Positions 1 to 8,763 are shown, counted from the stretch's first letter. The stretch is 41,522 bases of DNA from Hymenobacteraceae bacterium (GCA_947459175.1 CANHCT010000010.1:1-41522), one strand, 5' to 3'. The notes: generated by a model not told the origin, from the sequence alone. Program-made: numbers and translations.

Positions 1-1439
1 GCCATCAGCAGGTGGGGCATTTTGGCTAAATCCGCCACATACACCTCATTCGATATGGTTTTACCCAAGACTATGGGCAAATCCATATCCGTTTTCATGA
101 ATTTTTCGGTGGCCATTACTGACCTGATGGAAACAATGAGCCGGTTTTTGCTGGGAACTTCAATCCCGATGGTGCCTTTTCCGGGAATAGGCGCTATAAT
201 TCTGATTTTCAGCGCCTCCAAGCTCATGGCAATGTCGTCCTCCAGGCTTTTGATTTTGGCAATCCGTATACCGGCATCGGGTACAATTTCAAAAAGCGTG
301 ACGGTTGGACCCACTGTTGCCTTGATGCTCGAAATGGTAATGTTGTAGTTCAGGAGGGTCTCAATGATTTTGTTTTTATTGAATTCAATTTCATCCGTAT
401 TGATTTCTACATCCTGATTTCCGTGGTGCTGAAGAATATCGAGAGGCGGAAATTTGTATCCCGAAAGGTCCAGCGTGGGGTCAAATTTTCCGTATTTGGC
501 CTGCAATTGTTCGGCGGTTAGGGCATTCTCCAGCAAGGAGGTATCTTCAATTTCCTTGTCTTTGTTGCCGGCCCCTACCTCTATTTGAATGTCGCTCTGT
601 CCGGCAATGACGATTTTTTGCTTATCATCTTCTTCATTAAGCTCATCCTGTTCTTCTGTGGCCGGAATCTCTTCCTGATTATCACGGCTTTCTTCGGTTT
701 CCGAAATTGCTTCCTCTTCAGCAGTCTCCCGGTTTCCGCGTTGTTCTTCTTCTCCCGCTTCTGATGGAGTTTCTTTTCTGGCTTTTCCTCCTTTCTTGCC
801 TTTCAGCAGGCTGTCAGCCAAATTTTCAGGGTTGAATTTGAAGGCAAAAACCGCAATGATGAAACCGCTTAAAAGTATGGCCAGCCAGGAGCCGAAGCCA
901 ATCATTTCGCTGAGAAACAAAGCAATTTCATACCCGATGCCACCGGAAAATGAGCCAAGATAGGTGGTCGCCCCGAAGTTTTGCGACAGTACCCCGAAAA
1001 AGGAGGAAGTCCATACAATCAGGCAAAAAACCTTCCAGTTTAACCGGGGGATTTGCAGCAGTTTTTTTCTGAAAATCAACTGATAACCAATATCTGCAAG
1101 CCAGAATGGAACCAGTAACATCGAATATCCCAACCCTTTGAATATCAAAAAATCGGCACACCAGGCACCCGCAAAACCGGCCCAGTTTTCGATTTCCTTT
1201 CCCGCATCCCGGAGTTTTAGTCCGCTGTTGGCTTCCACCAGACTTTGGTCGGCGGCACCTGTAAACATGTACGAAATCAGGGCTATGAAAAGAAATATGG
1301 CCAGCAAAAGGGATACCAGGCCGGTAACCAGTGAAAACTTGCGGCCAACCGGTAATTTTGGAGCAAATTTGCGTTTTGCCTCCCTGGTTTCAGGGTCCTG
1401 CTTAAAAGTATTTCCTTGTCTTATAGTATTTTGGGACAT
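1..1439 (-). CDS. ftsK: DNA translocase FtsK, N-terminal part (3' end beyond window)
   Basis: This frame is open from the ATG at 1439 to the window edge, giving 479 residues without a stop, so the C-terminal motor is missing only because the window ends. FtsK is a hexameric, septum-bound DNA pump that clears chromosome ends and activates XerCD recombination at division. Four hydrophobic stretches lie at about residues 35-58, 88-122, 136-152 and 168-200. A Glu-rich acidic linker follows at about 215-300. The start of the motor region follows, ending in the residues MPHLLMA just before the expected Walker A loop. It is divergent from the Omp85 gene, with only 36 bp between the two starts. The family call is secure from the membrane, linker and motor order; the motor residues themselves cannot be checked here. 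Confidence 0.93.
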   Translation of the reverse strand, partial: MSQNTIRQGNTFKQDPETREAKRKFAPKLPVGRKFSLVTGLVSLLLAIFLFIALISYMFTGAADQSLVEANSGLKLRDAGKEIENWAGFAGAWCADFLIFKGLGYSMLLVPFWLADIGYQLIFRKKLLQIPRLNWKVFCLIVWTSSFFGVLSQNFGATTYLGSFSGGIGYEIALFLSEMIGFGSWLAILLSGFIIAVFAFKFNPENLADSLLKGKKGGKARKETPSEAGEEEQRGNRETAEEEAISETEESRDNQEEIPATEEQDELNEEDDKQKIVIAGQSDIQIEVGAGNKDKEIEDTSLLENALTAEQLQAKYGKFDPTLDLSGYKFPPLDILQHHGNQDVEINTDEIEFNKNKIIETLLNYNITISSIKATVGPTVTLFEIVPDAGIRIAKIKSLEDDIAMSLEALKIRIIAPIPGKGTIGIEVPSKNRLIVSIRSVMATEKFMKTDMDLPIVLGKTISNEVYVADLAKMPHLLM

Positions 1440-1461
1440 CCCCTTTCCTTGTTCTCTTTGG

Positions 1462-1469
1462 CAAAAGTA
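1462..1469 (-). promoter_or_regulatory. -7 promoter element for ftsK
   Basis: The minus strand reads TACTTTTG, an exact match to the Bacteroidota -7 consensus TAnnTTTG, ending 22 bases before the ftsK ATG. I see no clear TTG -33 element upstream, where it would lie inside the start of the divergent Omp85 gene. The call rests on one motif. Confidence 0.5.
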
Positions 1470-1475
1470 ATACAG

Positions 1476-2969
1476 ATGAAATGGTTTACACGCATGGCAT
1501 GGCTGGCTGTTCTCCATGTTTTTTGCTTGGCTGTATCAGGGCAAAAGCTCCGATACGGCTCTGTATCTTTTGTTTCCGAATGGATTCTCAAATTAAACGG
1601 CCCCAATCCGGCGGCAGAAAAATCCTTTTCTGATGGCGAAAATTTATTCCGCTATGTAAAAAAGCAAATAGACAACAAGGCAAATTCGGGCTATCCTTTT
1701 GCCGCCATCACTTTCGATACCCTGCATTATCCCGCAGAAAAAAAGGTTGTGGTGGTGGCAAAACTCGACGAAGGACCCTTTGTGGTGCAGGGTGCAGTGG
1801 TGCAGGAGGGCGATACTTCCATTCCCTCTGCTCTGATTGCCAAAGCACTCCGCATAAAAAAGGATCTTCCTTTTTCCTACCGCCGCTTTCAGATGCTTCC
1901 TCTCTTGATCAGGCAATTGGGCTTTGCCGAAATGGTAAAAAATCCGGAACTTGAATTTTTTGGAAATCAGGCTGTTGTCCATGTTTTTCTCGCCAGGCGC
2001 AAGGCCAGTTATTTCACCGGAATTCTGGGGATTTTGCCCGGGTCTGAAACCGGAGGCGGTACCATTCTTACCGGCAATATTGATGCAGGGTTTGTCAATC
2101 TTTTTAATAAAGGTGTTACCTTCGACCTCAAGTGGAATCGCTTTGCTCCGCAATCTCAAATGGCAGAAATCAATGTTTCGGTTCCCTATCTCTTTTTCAA
2201 CGGGCTTTCGGTGGAATCTGGTTTTGAACTTTTTCGCCAGGATTCTGCCATCAACAGGCGCCGGGCCGAAATCCGGATTTCATCCAGCCCCGGCAGCGAG
2301 TGGAAGTATACGGTAGGATATAAATCGCTGGCTTCATCGGGCTTTGAAAGCCTGCAGGGAAATTCCCGAATCCGGATCACAAACCGTGCCGCTTCGCTCA
2401 CCTTTCAAAAACTCTTTCCCATCGTTTCGGGAATCGACTTGCAGAAAAGGCAATTTTCTTTCTCTTTGATTCCGGTTCTCAAAACGCTGGAAGCCCCGGA
2501 GTCGGCAGAAAAAAATTACCCTCAGCTGGAAACCAGTTTGGCATGGAAATACCCTTTCCGCTTTCCCTACAGGCGATTTGTCGTTCAAACTTCGGGATCG
2601 ATTCAAACCCTGTATTCTGAGCGGATTACCCTGCAGGACCAGTACCGCATCGGTGGAAACAACAGTGTGCGGGGATTCAATGAAAACTTTTTTTATACCA
2701 CGCAGCACGCCCTCATTTCTGTTCAGCCTCAGTTTTTGGTTGACAATAGTCTTTTGGTCGGGGTTTTCTCAGATGCCTTTTTCTTTAACTCCGGGCTGAA
2801 CAACCAGTTTTTTTCCCATACAGCCTGGGCCTTAGGGTTTGGCATCGCTGCCGAGCTCGATTTGGGAAATAATCTGGTTCGGATTTCTCTCGCCAACGGG
2901 TTTACAGAGGATATTCCCCTTGATTTTCAGACCACTAAAATTCATTTTGGTTATTTTGCCCGCTTTTAA
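1476..2969 (+). CDS. Short Omp85/BamA-family outer membrane protein
   Basis: The product has 497 residues. The ATG at 1476 is chosen because it begins a normal signal peptide (MKWFTRMAWLAVLHVFCLAVSGQ region); the open frame upstream runs into the ftsK start. Residues of about 25-190 look like one or two POTRA-type modules. The rest is rich in alternating beta strands and carries the Omp85 hallmark RIGGNNSVRGF at residues 391-401, then a long final strand ending in FARF, as expected for barrel insertion. Known members insert or translocate outer membrane proteins. At under 500 residues it is much shorter than BamA, so it is more likely a TamA-like or accessory member than the essential assembly factor. 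Its exact job is not visible. Confidence 0.8.
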   Translation: MKWFTRMAWLAVLHVFCLAVSGQKLRYGSVSFVSEWILKLNGPNPAAEKSFSDGENLFRYVKKQIDNKANSGYPFAAITFDTLHYPAEKKVVVVAKLDEGPFVVQGAVVQEGDTSIPSALIAKALRIKKDLPFSYRRFQMLPLLIRQLGFAEMVKNPELEFFGNQAVVHVFLARRKASYFTGILGILPGSETGGGTILTGNIDAGFVNLFNKGVTFDLKWNRFAPQSQMAEINVSVPYLFFNGLSVESGFELFRQDSAINRRRAEIRISSSPGSEWKYTVGYKSLASSGFESLQGNSRIRITNRAASLTFQKLFPIVSGIDLQKRQFSFSLIPVLKTLEAPESAEKNYPQLETSLAWKYPFRFPYRRFVVQTSGSIQTLYSERITLQDQYRIGGNNSVRGFNENFFYTTQHALISVQPQFLVDNSLLVGVFSDAFFFNSGLNNQFFSHTAWALGFGIAAELDLGNNLVRISLANGFTEDIPLDFQTTKIHFGYFARF

Positions 2970-2979
2970 TCTACTTTTG
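2946..2979 (+). promoter_or_regulatory. Promoter for the wecA-like gene
   Basis: TTTG at 2946-2949 and TACTTTTG at 2972-2979 (exact TAnnTTTG) are separated by 22 bases, and the ATG of the next gene follows 16 bases later. The -33 element lies inside the last codons of the Omp85 gene. The same 22-base spacing is seen for the gldK and acyl-CoA dehydrogenase promoters in this window. Confidence 0.6.
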
Positions 2980-2995
2980 CACAATTTTTTTTCTG

Positions 2996-4036
2996 ATGCA
3001 TCCAATCGTTGAGATTGATATTATTTTGTCCTTCGTCTGGGCTTTTGTCATTTCTGTTTTCGCCATCCCTTCTATTATATATGTGGCGCACCTAAAAAAC
3101 TTGCTCGACGAGCCCAACAACCGTGCTGTTCACACCAACCTGACTCCCCGCCTTGGGGGTATGGCCATTTTCGCCGGATTTATGTCGGCTGTTACCATTT
3201 TCGGAAAGGTAACCCCCCAGATTCAGGAACTTCTGGCCGCAACCCTGATCCTGTTTTTCATCGGCTTGAAAGATGACATCAGTTCGGTATCCGCATTCAA
3301 GAAGTTTTTTGTTCAGATTTTGGCTACCGGTATAGTCATGTTTTTGGGTGATATTAAAATCAATGATTTTCAGGGCTTTCTGGGAATTCATCAGATCAGC
3401 GACCGCTTTGCATATGCCTTTACATTTTTGGTAATCGTTGGTCTGATCAATGCATTTAATCTGATTGATGGCCTTGATGGCCTTGCCGGCACCCTGATTC
3501 TGATTTGTACCGCAGCCTTTGGATTCTTCTTTTTGAAATTCGGCGGTCCCAAGTATATGCCTTTTGCCCTGGTTGCCTTTTGCCTGATGGGCGGAACACT
3601 TGGCTTTCTCCGGTACAACTTCAACAAGGCCATCATATTTATGGGTGACACCGGTTCCTTGGTCTGCGGCATGATTATTTCCGTAATGGCAATTGAATTT
3701 GTGCAGATGAAGGTGGTAGAATCGGCCCCTTCCATTGCCGTTGCCATCCTGATTATTCCGGTTTTCGATACGGCAAGGGTGTTTACCAAGAGGATTGTAA
3801 ATGGCAAATCGCCCTTTATGCCCGACAAAAACCATGTGCATCATATCCTGATTCGAATGGGATTTAGTCAGGTTCAAACAGTGCTTTTTCTCGCCTTTTT
3901 AAATCTGGCTACCATCGTTGCCGCCTACTTGCTTTCTGATAAAGGCGACAATTTCCTTCTGGTGTTTTTCCTGATTTATTTCGTCGTATTTTTCTCCGTT
4001 CTGGAGTTTTTTGGTTCCCGAAAATCAAATGACTGA
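2996..4036 (+). CDS. WecA/MraY-family undecaprenyl-phosphate sugar-1-phosphate transferase
   Basis: This is a 346-residue polytopic membrane protein with about ten or eleven hydrophobic segments. Family motifs appear in order: RAVHTNLTPRLGG near residue 44, LKDD at 91-94, NLIDGLDGLAG at 155-165, FMGDTGS at 215-221 and the loop HVHHILIRMG at 280-289. These aspartates and the HxHH-type loop bind the metal and UDP-sugar substrate in this superfamily. The histidine-rich loop favours the WecA type (UDP-GlcNAc to undecaprenyl-P-P-GlcNAc, for surface polysaccharide) over true MraY, which works in peptidoglycan and normally sits in the dcw cluster. The sugar donor is inferred, not shown. It overlaps the next gene by 8 bases. 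Confidence 0.85.
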   Translation: MHPIVEIDIILSFVWAFVISVFAIPSIIYVAHLKNLLDEPNNRAVHTNLTPRLGGMAIFAGFMSAVTIFGKVTPQIQELLAATLILFFIGLKDDISSVSAFKKFFVQILATGIVMFLGDIKINDFQGFLGIHQISDRFAYAFTFLVIVGLINAFNLIDGLDGLAGTLILICTAAFGFFFLKFGGPKYMPFALVAFCLMGGTLGFLRYNFNKAIIFMGDTGSLVCGMIISVMAIEFVQMKVVESAPSIAVAILIIPVFDTARVFTKRIVNGKSPFMPDKNHVHHILIRMGFSQVQTVLFLAFLNLATIVAAYLLSDKGDNFLLVFFLIYFVVFFSVLEFFGSRKSND

Positions 4037-4865
4037 TTCCGGTGCAGCACAGGTTTTTCTTCCGTTGAATCTGTTTTATCCGGTCCGTTCAGGCCCCGGA
4101 TTCTCCTCGGAAGCAAGGCTGATTTTTCAGGGCAATCAATCGATTGCTGCCGAGAGCAATGGGAAAAAGTTCTCACAAGGGGCTTTAGTGACTTGCAGCA
4201 TTCCCATTGACAATGCAAACTTTAAGCCCGATTACTCACCGCCAAAAGAAGTTCCCTACTTTTCATTGGTGGCCATCTTTGTCCTTATTGTCTTCCGAAA
4301 CCGATTTTACGGTGCTTTCACCAAATATTTTCTAAGCATTCGAAGCAATTACGAAATCGATTTCAATTTTCAGCGCATCGGTTTTCTGCCCATTCTTTTT
4401 TGCGTAGTGGTGGTTTTTCTTTCTACCTCCGATCTTTTCAATGCAGGCGATTTGGGTTTGAATGACCGATGGCATTTCCTTCAGGAGATTCGGATCACCA
4501 CCATCATTCTGGGTCTTCCCATACTGGTATCCTGCTTGCTTTTCTTTTTTCTGGATTTCTCAGGGAAAATTTTCCCTCTGGTTTTCTCCGACCTGAAAGC
4601 CTTGTTTTATATTTCTCTTCTGGTGTTGGTATGGAATTTTTCCTCTTTTGGTGCGCAGGTTCAGCAGGTTATTTCGAAAGAAATATTTTTTCTGACTTTA
4701 GCAGGCTTTTATCTGATATTCAGGTCGTTCTTTTTTTTCAATGTATTTATCAGGTCGTTTAGATTTCGCATACCCATAACCCTTTTTTATATTTGCGCCC
4801 TAAATCTTACCGCCTTCTTTTTTTTAACCAAGGGTCTTCCCGTGGACTTTTTCAGATTCTTATGA
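4029..4865 (+). CDS. DUF4271 membrane protein
   Basis: The product has 278 residues. The ATG at 4029 overlaps the end of the upstream transferase and is preferred over an in-frame TTG at 4011. The N-terminal 75 residues are soluble-looking. At least six hydrophobic segments follow, including stretches beginning VAIFVLIVF, FLPILFCVVVVFL and ILGLPILVSCLLFFFL. It ends in an ATGA overlap with hemD. I recognise the pattern of the Bacteroidota family DUF4271, which is commonly found next to hemD and T9SS or gliding genes. Its biochemical function is unknown; the tight coupling to hemD suggests translation together. Confidence 0.75.
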   Translation: MTDSGAAQVFLPLNLFYPVRSGPGFSSEARLIFQGNQSIAAESNGKKFSQGALVTCSIPIDNANFKPDYSPPKEVPYFSLVAIFVLIVFRNRFYGAFTKYFLSIRSNYEIDFNFQRIGFLPILFCVVVVFLSTSDLFNAGDLGLNDRWHFLQEIRITTIILGLPILVSCLLFFFLDFSGKIFPLVFSDLKALFYISLLVLVWNFSSFGAQVQQVISKEIFFLTLAGFYLIFRSFFFFNVFIRSFRFRIPITLFYICALNLTAFFFLTKGLPVDFFRFL

Positions 4866-5659
4866 GCGAAACCGCAAACAAGGAGGTTCCTACCTCGAGA
4901 TTAAAAAAAGTATCTTCAATTCTGGTCACCCAACCGAAACCTTCAGATGAAGATTCTCCCTATTTTGCCTTGGCAAAAAAGTACAAAATCAAAATTGATT
5001 TTCGCCCTTTTATAGAGGTACAAGGGATTTCGCTGAAAGATTTCAGAAAGCAAAAAATTAACATTCTGGATCACAATGCAGTAATCTTTACCAGTAAAAA
5101 TGCGGTGGACAACTTCTTCCGTATCGCAGGCGAGCTGAAGCTGGATATTCCCATCGATATGAAATATTTTTGTGTTACAGAATCTACAGCCAACTACCTC
5201 CAGAAATACATTCAAATCCGGAAGAGGAAAGTTTTTGTAGGTCAGAAAAATGCCATGGATCTCGTTGATCAGGTAAAAAAGCACAAAGAGGATTCTTATC
5301 TTTTTCCCTGTTCGGATATCCGCATCGGAGATTTCCCTGACTATCTCAGAAAAAATAATTACAAATTTACTGAGGCAACTTTCTACAATACCGTGTCCAG
5401 CGATTTGTCAGATTTGAAAAACATCAAATACGATATTCTTGCTTTTTTCAGTCCCTCCGGTATTGAATCACTGTTTCATAACTTTCCTGATTTTCAGCAA
5501 AATGAGACCAGAATCGCTGCCTTCGGACCCACCACAGCCAAGTCGGTAAAAGACGCCAATCTCATCCTCGACATTCAGGCTCCATTACCAAATATTCCAT
5601 CTATGACCGGTGCCCTTGAGGAATATATCAAAGCGTGTATTAAGGCATCTAAAGAATAA
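4862..5659 (+). CDS. hemD: Uroporphyrinogen-III synthase
   Basis: The product has 265 residues and starts at the ATG that overlaps the DUF4271 stop (ATGA). HemD closes and inverts ring D of hydroxymethylbilane to give uroporphyrinogen III in heme and siroheme synthesis, in the cytoplasm. The two-domain fold is suggested by ILVTQPKP near the N terminus, AVIFTSKNAVDNFF at about residues 78-91, ESTANYL in the second domain, and the late block DILAFFSPSGIESLF with AAFGPTTAKSV. HemD is weakly conserved in sequence, but this combination is typical. No other heme gene is next to it; the neighbours are DUF4271 and porP. Confidence 0.85.
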   Translation: MSETANKEVPTSRLKKVSSILVTQPKPSDEDSPYFALAKKYKIKIDFRPFIEVQGISLKDFRKQKINILDHNAVIFTSKNAVDNFFRIAGELKLDIPIDMKYFCVTESTANYLQKYIQIRKRKVFVGQKNAMDLVDQVKKHKEDSYLFPCSDIRIGDFPDYLRKNNYKFTEATFYNTVSSDLSDLKNIKYDILAFFSPSGIESLFHNFPDFQQNETRIAAFGPTTAKSVKDANLILDIQAPLPNIPSMTGALEEYIKACIKASKE

Positions 5660-5720
5660 AATTTTTTCAATTTGTAATTTTCCCATAAACTTGGGCCCTA
5701 TTTTCGATTGCAACCAGATT

Positions 5721-6686
5721 ATGAACAAGAAGATTTTCCTCGCCGTGTTTTTTTCGGCCATAGCTGCGTCCTCTAAACTTATCGCTCAGCAGGATCCACA
5801 TTTTACGCAGTACATGTTTAACCAGCTGTATTTTAATCCTGCAGCTGCAGGTATTGAGCAGGGGTTCCGCGGCGGGCTCCTTTACAGGCATCAATGGGTA
5901 GGTTATCAGAACTCATTTGGTTCCGGTGGTGAACCCAGAAATATCTTATTTACAGGCTCATTACCAATTCTTTCAGCCAATTCAGGAGTTGGTCTTGTTC
6001 TTAATTCGGATCAGATTGGACCCTACCAGGATATTCAGGCCTCTGTGAACGGAGCTTATCAATTCAAACTCGGTGCAGGTAAACTCGCAGCTGGCTTGCG
6101 TTTGGGTGTACATTCGCGCTCTATCAATGGCAATGCCCTCAAAGTATTTGATGAATCTGATCCTGAATACCTTGCCCTTAAAAGTGCCAGTGGTCAGATG
6201 GTTCCGGATTTTGGATTTGGACTCCACTATACATCCGAGAAATTTTTTGCAGGACTCAGTTCCACCCATCTTTTTGAGCCCAAATTTGATTTTTCAGGCC
6301 CTTCATCTGTTACTAAAAATACATTGAACCGTCACTATTATTTCCTTGGCGGGTACAACTTTGATCTTTCTCCCGAAATTGTTCTGACTCCAAGCGTGAA
6401 CATGAAATATGATTCCAAAGTTTTTCAGTGGGAAGCATCTGCATTGGCCAAAATTAATAACCAATTTCTTGTTGGACTTGCATACCGCGAACAGGATGCA
6501 GTGTCTGTCCTTGCCGGGCTTACTTTATTGGATAATAAATTCAGGTTAACCTATTCCCTGGATTACACTGTGCCCGCTACAGAAGCAAAAAGGCCTACAT
6601 CGCACGAGATAATGGTTTCCTATTTTCATCCGATTGCAATGAGAGGACCTAAGCCAATTATCCGGACCCCACGCTACAGAAAATAA
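5721..6686 (+). CDS. porP: Type IX secretion system membrane protein PorP/SprF
   Basis: The product has 321 residues. The ATG at 5721 begins a clear signal peptide (MNKKIFLAVFFSAIAASS, cleaved near LIAQQ). The mature start QQDPHFTQYMFNQLYFNPA is the family hallmark, and the rest is predicted as an outer membrane beta barrel. PorP/SprF proteins act with the T9SS, and some serve as partners of type B sorting-domain cargo at the cell surface. The gene lies 125 bases upstream of gldK, the order known from other Bacteroidota (porP-K-L-M-N), which supports a role as the core-linked member. The last residues are RTPRYRK, unlike the cysteine-containing tail of the second homologue at 22152-23171. Confidence 0.92.
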   Translation: MNKKIFLAVFFSAIAASSKLIAQQDPHFTQYMFNQLYFNPAAAGIEQGFRGGLLYRHQWVGYQNSFGSGGEPRNILFTGSLPILSANSGVGLVLNSDQIGPYQDIQASVNGAYQFKLGAGKLAAGLRLGVHSRSINGNALKVFDESDPEYLALKSASGQMVPDFGFGLHYTSEKFFAGLSSTHLFEPKFDFSGPSSVTKNTLNRHYYFLGGYNFDLSPEIVLTPSVNMKYDSKVFQWEASALAKINNQFLVGLAYREQDAVSVLAGLTLLDNKFRLTYSLDYTVPATEAKRPTSHEIMVSYFHPIAMRGPKPIIRTPRYRK

Positions 6687-6730
6687 AAAAAAACCGTAAA
6701 CCTTACAGTGTTATATCCGAAGCATTACGC

Positions 6731-6763
6731 TTGCTAATTTTTAAATTTTCGGCTTTACCTTTG
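6731..6763 (+). promoter_or_regulatory. Promoter for the gldKLMN operon
   Basis: TTG at 6731-6733 and TACCTTTG at 6756-6763 (exact TAnnTTTG) are 22 bases apart, inside the 125-base gap between porP and gldK. This would let gldKLMN be made separately from porP. The 48-base leader to the ATG at 6812 is AT-rich without a strong ribosome binding site. Confidence 0.6.
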
Positions 6764-6811
6764 TGTATCTAAATAATCAAACGATTAATTCGTTTTTGTT
6801 TTAAGGTGTTT

Positions 6812-7864
6812 ATGAATATATTGAAAACTGCATGGACTATGAGTCCGGTGCTCGCCATTTCAGGATTGGTTTTACTAAATTCCTGCGGATTGGGGCAGAA
6901 GGACATTCAAGGGGAATTGATTGGAGTTCCCAATCGAGACGGTTGGGTGCAAACGGTTCCCTTCGGGATGACAACTGTTCCCTCCGGAACGTTCCACATG
7001 GGACAATCCGATGAAGATGTGGCCGCCTCCCACATCAACTACAACAAACAGGTTACCATTGGTGGATTTTATATGGATGATACCGAAATCACCAACAATG
7101 AATATCGGCAGTTTGTTGAGGCCATCCAAACAGATGATACGGTTGGACTGGGTACACTGAGCGAAGAATTTCAGAAAATGTTGGCCGAGCGGAAATACTA
7201 TCCCGATACTACTGTATGGGTCAGGGATTTCTCTCATCACATGGGTGACCCCATGATGGAATACTACTGGATTCACCCGGCCTTCGATAACTATCCTTTG
7301 GTCGGAGTTACCTGGAAAGCAGCCAAGCTGTTTTGCAAGTGGCGGACAGGCTACCTGAACAAAGCCCGCACGGATGCCGGTCTGCCAATAATGCCCAATT
7401 TTCGTTTGCCATCAGAAGCAGAATGGGAATATGCAGCCAGAGGTGGAAGGGATCTTGCCCCGTATCCATGGGGAGGGCCTTATGTGAGAAACATGAAAGG
7501 CTGTATGCTGGCCAATTTCAAGCCGGGAAGGGGTAATTATTATGATGACGGATTCTCGTATACATCTCCTATCGGACAGTATTTCTCCAATGATTATGGT
7601 CTTTATGACATGTCCGGCAATGTGTCCGAGTGGTGTGAGGATGCATTCTTTGAAGCTTCTGTTCCCGTAGTTTGGGACTTAAATCCGACCTATTTTGATG
7701 CTGCAGAGCCCCGTAAAGTGGTTCGCGGCGGATCATGGAAAGATATCAGCTATTATCTTCAAAACGGGACTCGTAATTTCGAGTATGAAGATACCGCAAA
7801 ATCATTCGTTGGTTTCAGGTGTGTGGTGACATATTTAGGTCGTTCAGCCGGCAACGAATTTTAA
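6812..7864 (+). CDS. gldK: GldK/PorK, T9SS outer membrane ring lipoprotein
   Basis: The product has 350 residues. The ATG at 6812 is preferred over a GTG two codons earlier. A lipoprotein signal ends in LLNSC with the lipidated cysteine at position 25. The body is a formylglycine-generating-enzyme-like (FGE-sulfatase) domain: PFGMTTVPSGTFHMG, DDTEITNNEYRQFV, RLPSEAEWEYAARGG, GLYDMSGNVSEWCED and VVRGGSWKD. In GldK this fold is structural, not enzymatic. With GldN it forms the periplasmic ring attached to the outer membrane that works with the GldLM motor in secretion and gliding. It is the first gene of the KLMN set, and gldL follows after 46 bases. Confidence 0.97.
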   Translation: MNILKTAWTMSPVLAISGLVLLNSCGLGQKDIQGELIGVPNRDGWVQTVPFGMTTVPSGTFHMGQSDEDVAASHINYNKQVTIGGFYMDDTEITNNEYRQFVEAIQTDDTVGLGTLSEEFQKMLAERKYYPDTTVWVRDFSHHMGDPMMEYYWIHPAFDNYPLVGVTWKAAKLFCKWRTGYLNKARTDAGLPIMPNFRLPSEAEWEYAARGGRDLAPYPWGGPYVRNMKGCMLANFKPGRGNYYDDGFSYTSPIGQYFSNDYGLYDMSGNVSEWCEDAFFEASVPVVWDLNPTYFDAAEPRKVVRGGSWKDISYYLQNGTRNFEYEDTAKSFVGFRCVVTYLGRSAGNEF

Positions 7865-7910
7865 ACATTCAAAATTTAACACTTTAACAATTTAATTTCA
7901 CACAAACAAA

Positions 7911-8720
7911 ATGAGCGCAAAAAAAGGTGGTTTTCAGGAGAAGTTTTATGGTAAAATTGCTCCCGTAATTACAGGTGTTGGTGCTTCAGTAGTAATTCTG
8001 GGCGCCCTTTTCAAAATCATGCACTGGAATGGTGCGGGTCCGATGCTTATCTTAGGATTGGGAACAGAAGCCCTTTTGTTCTTGCTTTTCGCTTTTGCAC
8101 CTCAGCCCCATGACCCAGCTTGGGAAAGGGTATATCCGGAACTGGATGATGAAGTATGGGCCAAAATGCAAAAATCCGGTGTAGCCAAGACTGCTCAACC
8201 CGGACCCGGTGCCGGTGGTTTGGACCAAATGCTGGCCGCTGCAAAAATTGACCAGGGCATGATTGACAGATTGGGTAAAGGTTTCTCCGGTCTTGCCGAC
8301 ACTGTATCCAAAATGACAGATATCAGCAATGCAACCGTAGCCACCAAGGAATATGCAGCCAATGTAACTTCCGCTTCCAAGACCTTGACTGAAATGAATA
8401 AGTCTTACGCATCTACAGTAAGTGCAATGTCTGAAATGTCGAATGCCGCCACCGATGCAAAGCAATATCATGCTCAGGTTCAGGCCATAACTAAGAATCT
8501 TGGTTCTTTGAACGCTGTTTATGAAATGGAACTTCAGGATGCCAACAACCACTTGAAGGCCATGAATAAATTTTACAACAATCTTTCGAATGCAATGGCC
8601 AACATGGCCGATGCCAGCAAGGATACCGAAGCTTTCAAAACCGAACTTTCTAAGTTGACAGGTAACCTAACCACTTTGAATAAAGTGTACGGCAACATGT
8701 TGACTGCTATGAAAAGCTGA
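7911..8720 (+). CDS. gldL: GldL/PorL, T9SS inner membrane motor subunit
   Basis: The product has 269 residues. Two transmembrane helices lie at about residues 17-35 and 43-64, with the typical FKIMHWNGAGPMLILGLGTEALLF region. A membrane glutamate at residue 53 corresponds to the conserved acidic residue known to be needed for proton-driven motor action (the GldL pentamer surrounds a GldM dimer). After an acidic patch (PELDDE) the rest is a cytoplasmic helical region that contains three related 38-residue units, listed separately. The long cytoplasmic tail is usual for GldL. It is translated with gldM, 43 bases downstream. Confidence 0.97.
   Translation: MSAKKGGFQEKFYGKIAPVITGVGASVVILGALFKIMHWNGAGPMLILGLGTEALLFLLFAFAPQPHDPAWERVYPELDDEVWAKMQKSGVAKTAQPGPGAGGLDQMLAAAKIDQGMIDRLGKGFSGLADTVSKMTDISNATVATKEYAANVTSASKTLTEMNKSYASTVSAMSEMSNAATDAKQYHAQVQAITKNLGSLNAVYEMELQDANNHLKAMNKFYNNLSNAMANMADASKDTEAFKTELSKLTGNLTTLNKVYGNMLTAMKS
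8322..8717 (+). repeat. Three-unit protein repeat in the GldL cytoplasmic region
   Basis: Residues 138-175, 176-231 and 232-269 of GldL align to one another. Unit 1 starts ISNATVATKEYAANV, unit 2 MSNAATDAKQYHAQV and unit 3 MADASKDTEAFKTEL. Each later has an LTEMNKSY, LKAMNKFY or LTTLNKVY block followed by an SAM or TAM motif. The middle unit carries about 18 extra residues before this block. The repeat is visible at protein level, not as an exact DNA repeat. Confidence 0.65.
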
Positions 8721-8763
8721 TTTTAGTCTGAATAATTTTTCAATCGAAAACAGAGAATAAAAA

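Noticed and set aside
3092-3877. A 261-codon frame antisense to the wecA-like gene
   Set aside because: It has Asn/Gln/His-rich composition typical of an antisense reading of a membrane protein gene, with no motif.
4011-4028. A TTG start adding six codons to the DUF4271 protein
   Set aside because: The ATG at 4029 gives the usual short overlap with the upstream stop, and TTG starts are rare.
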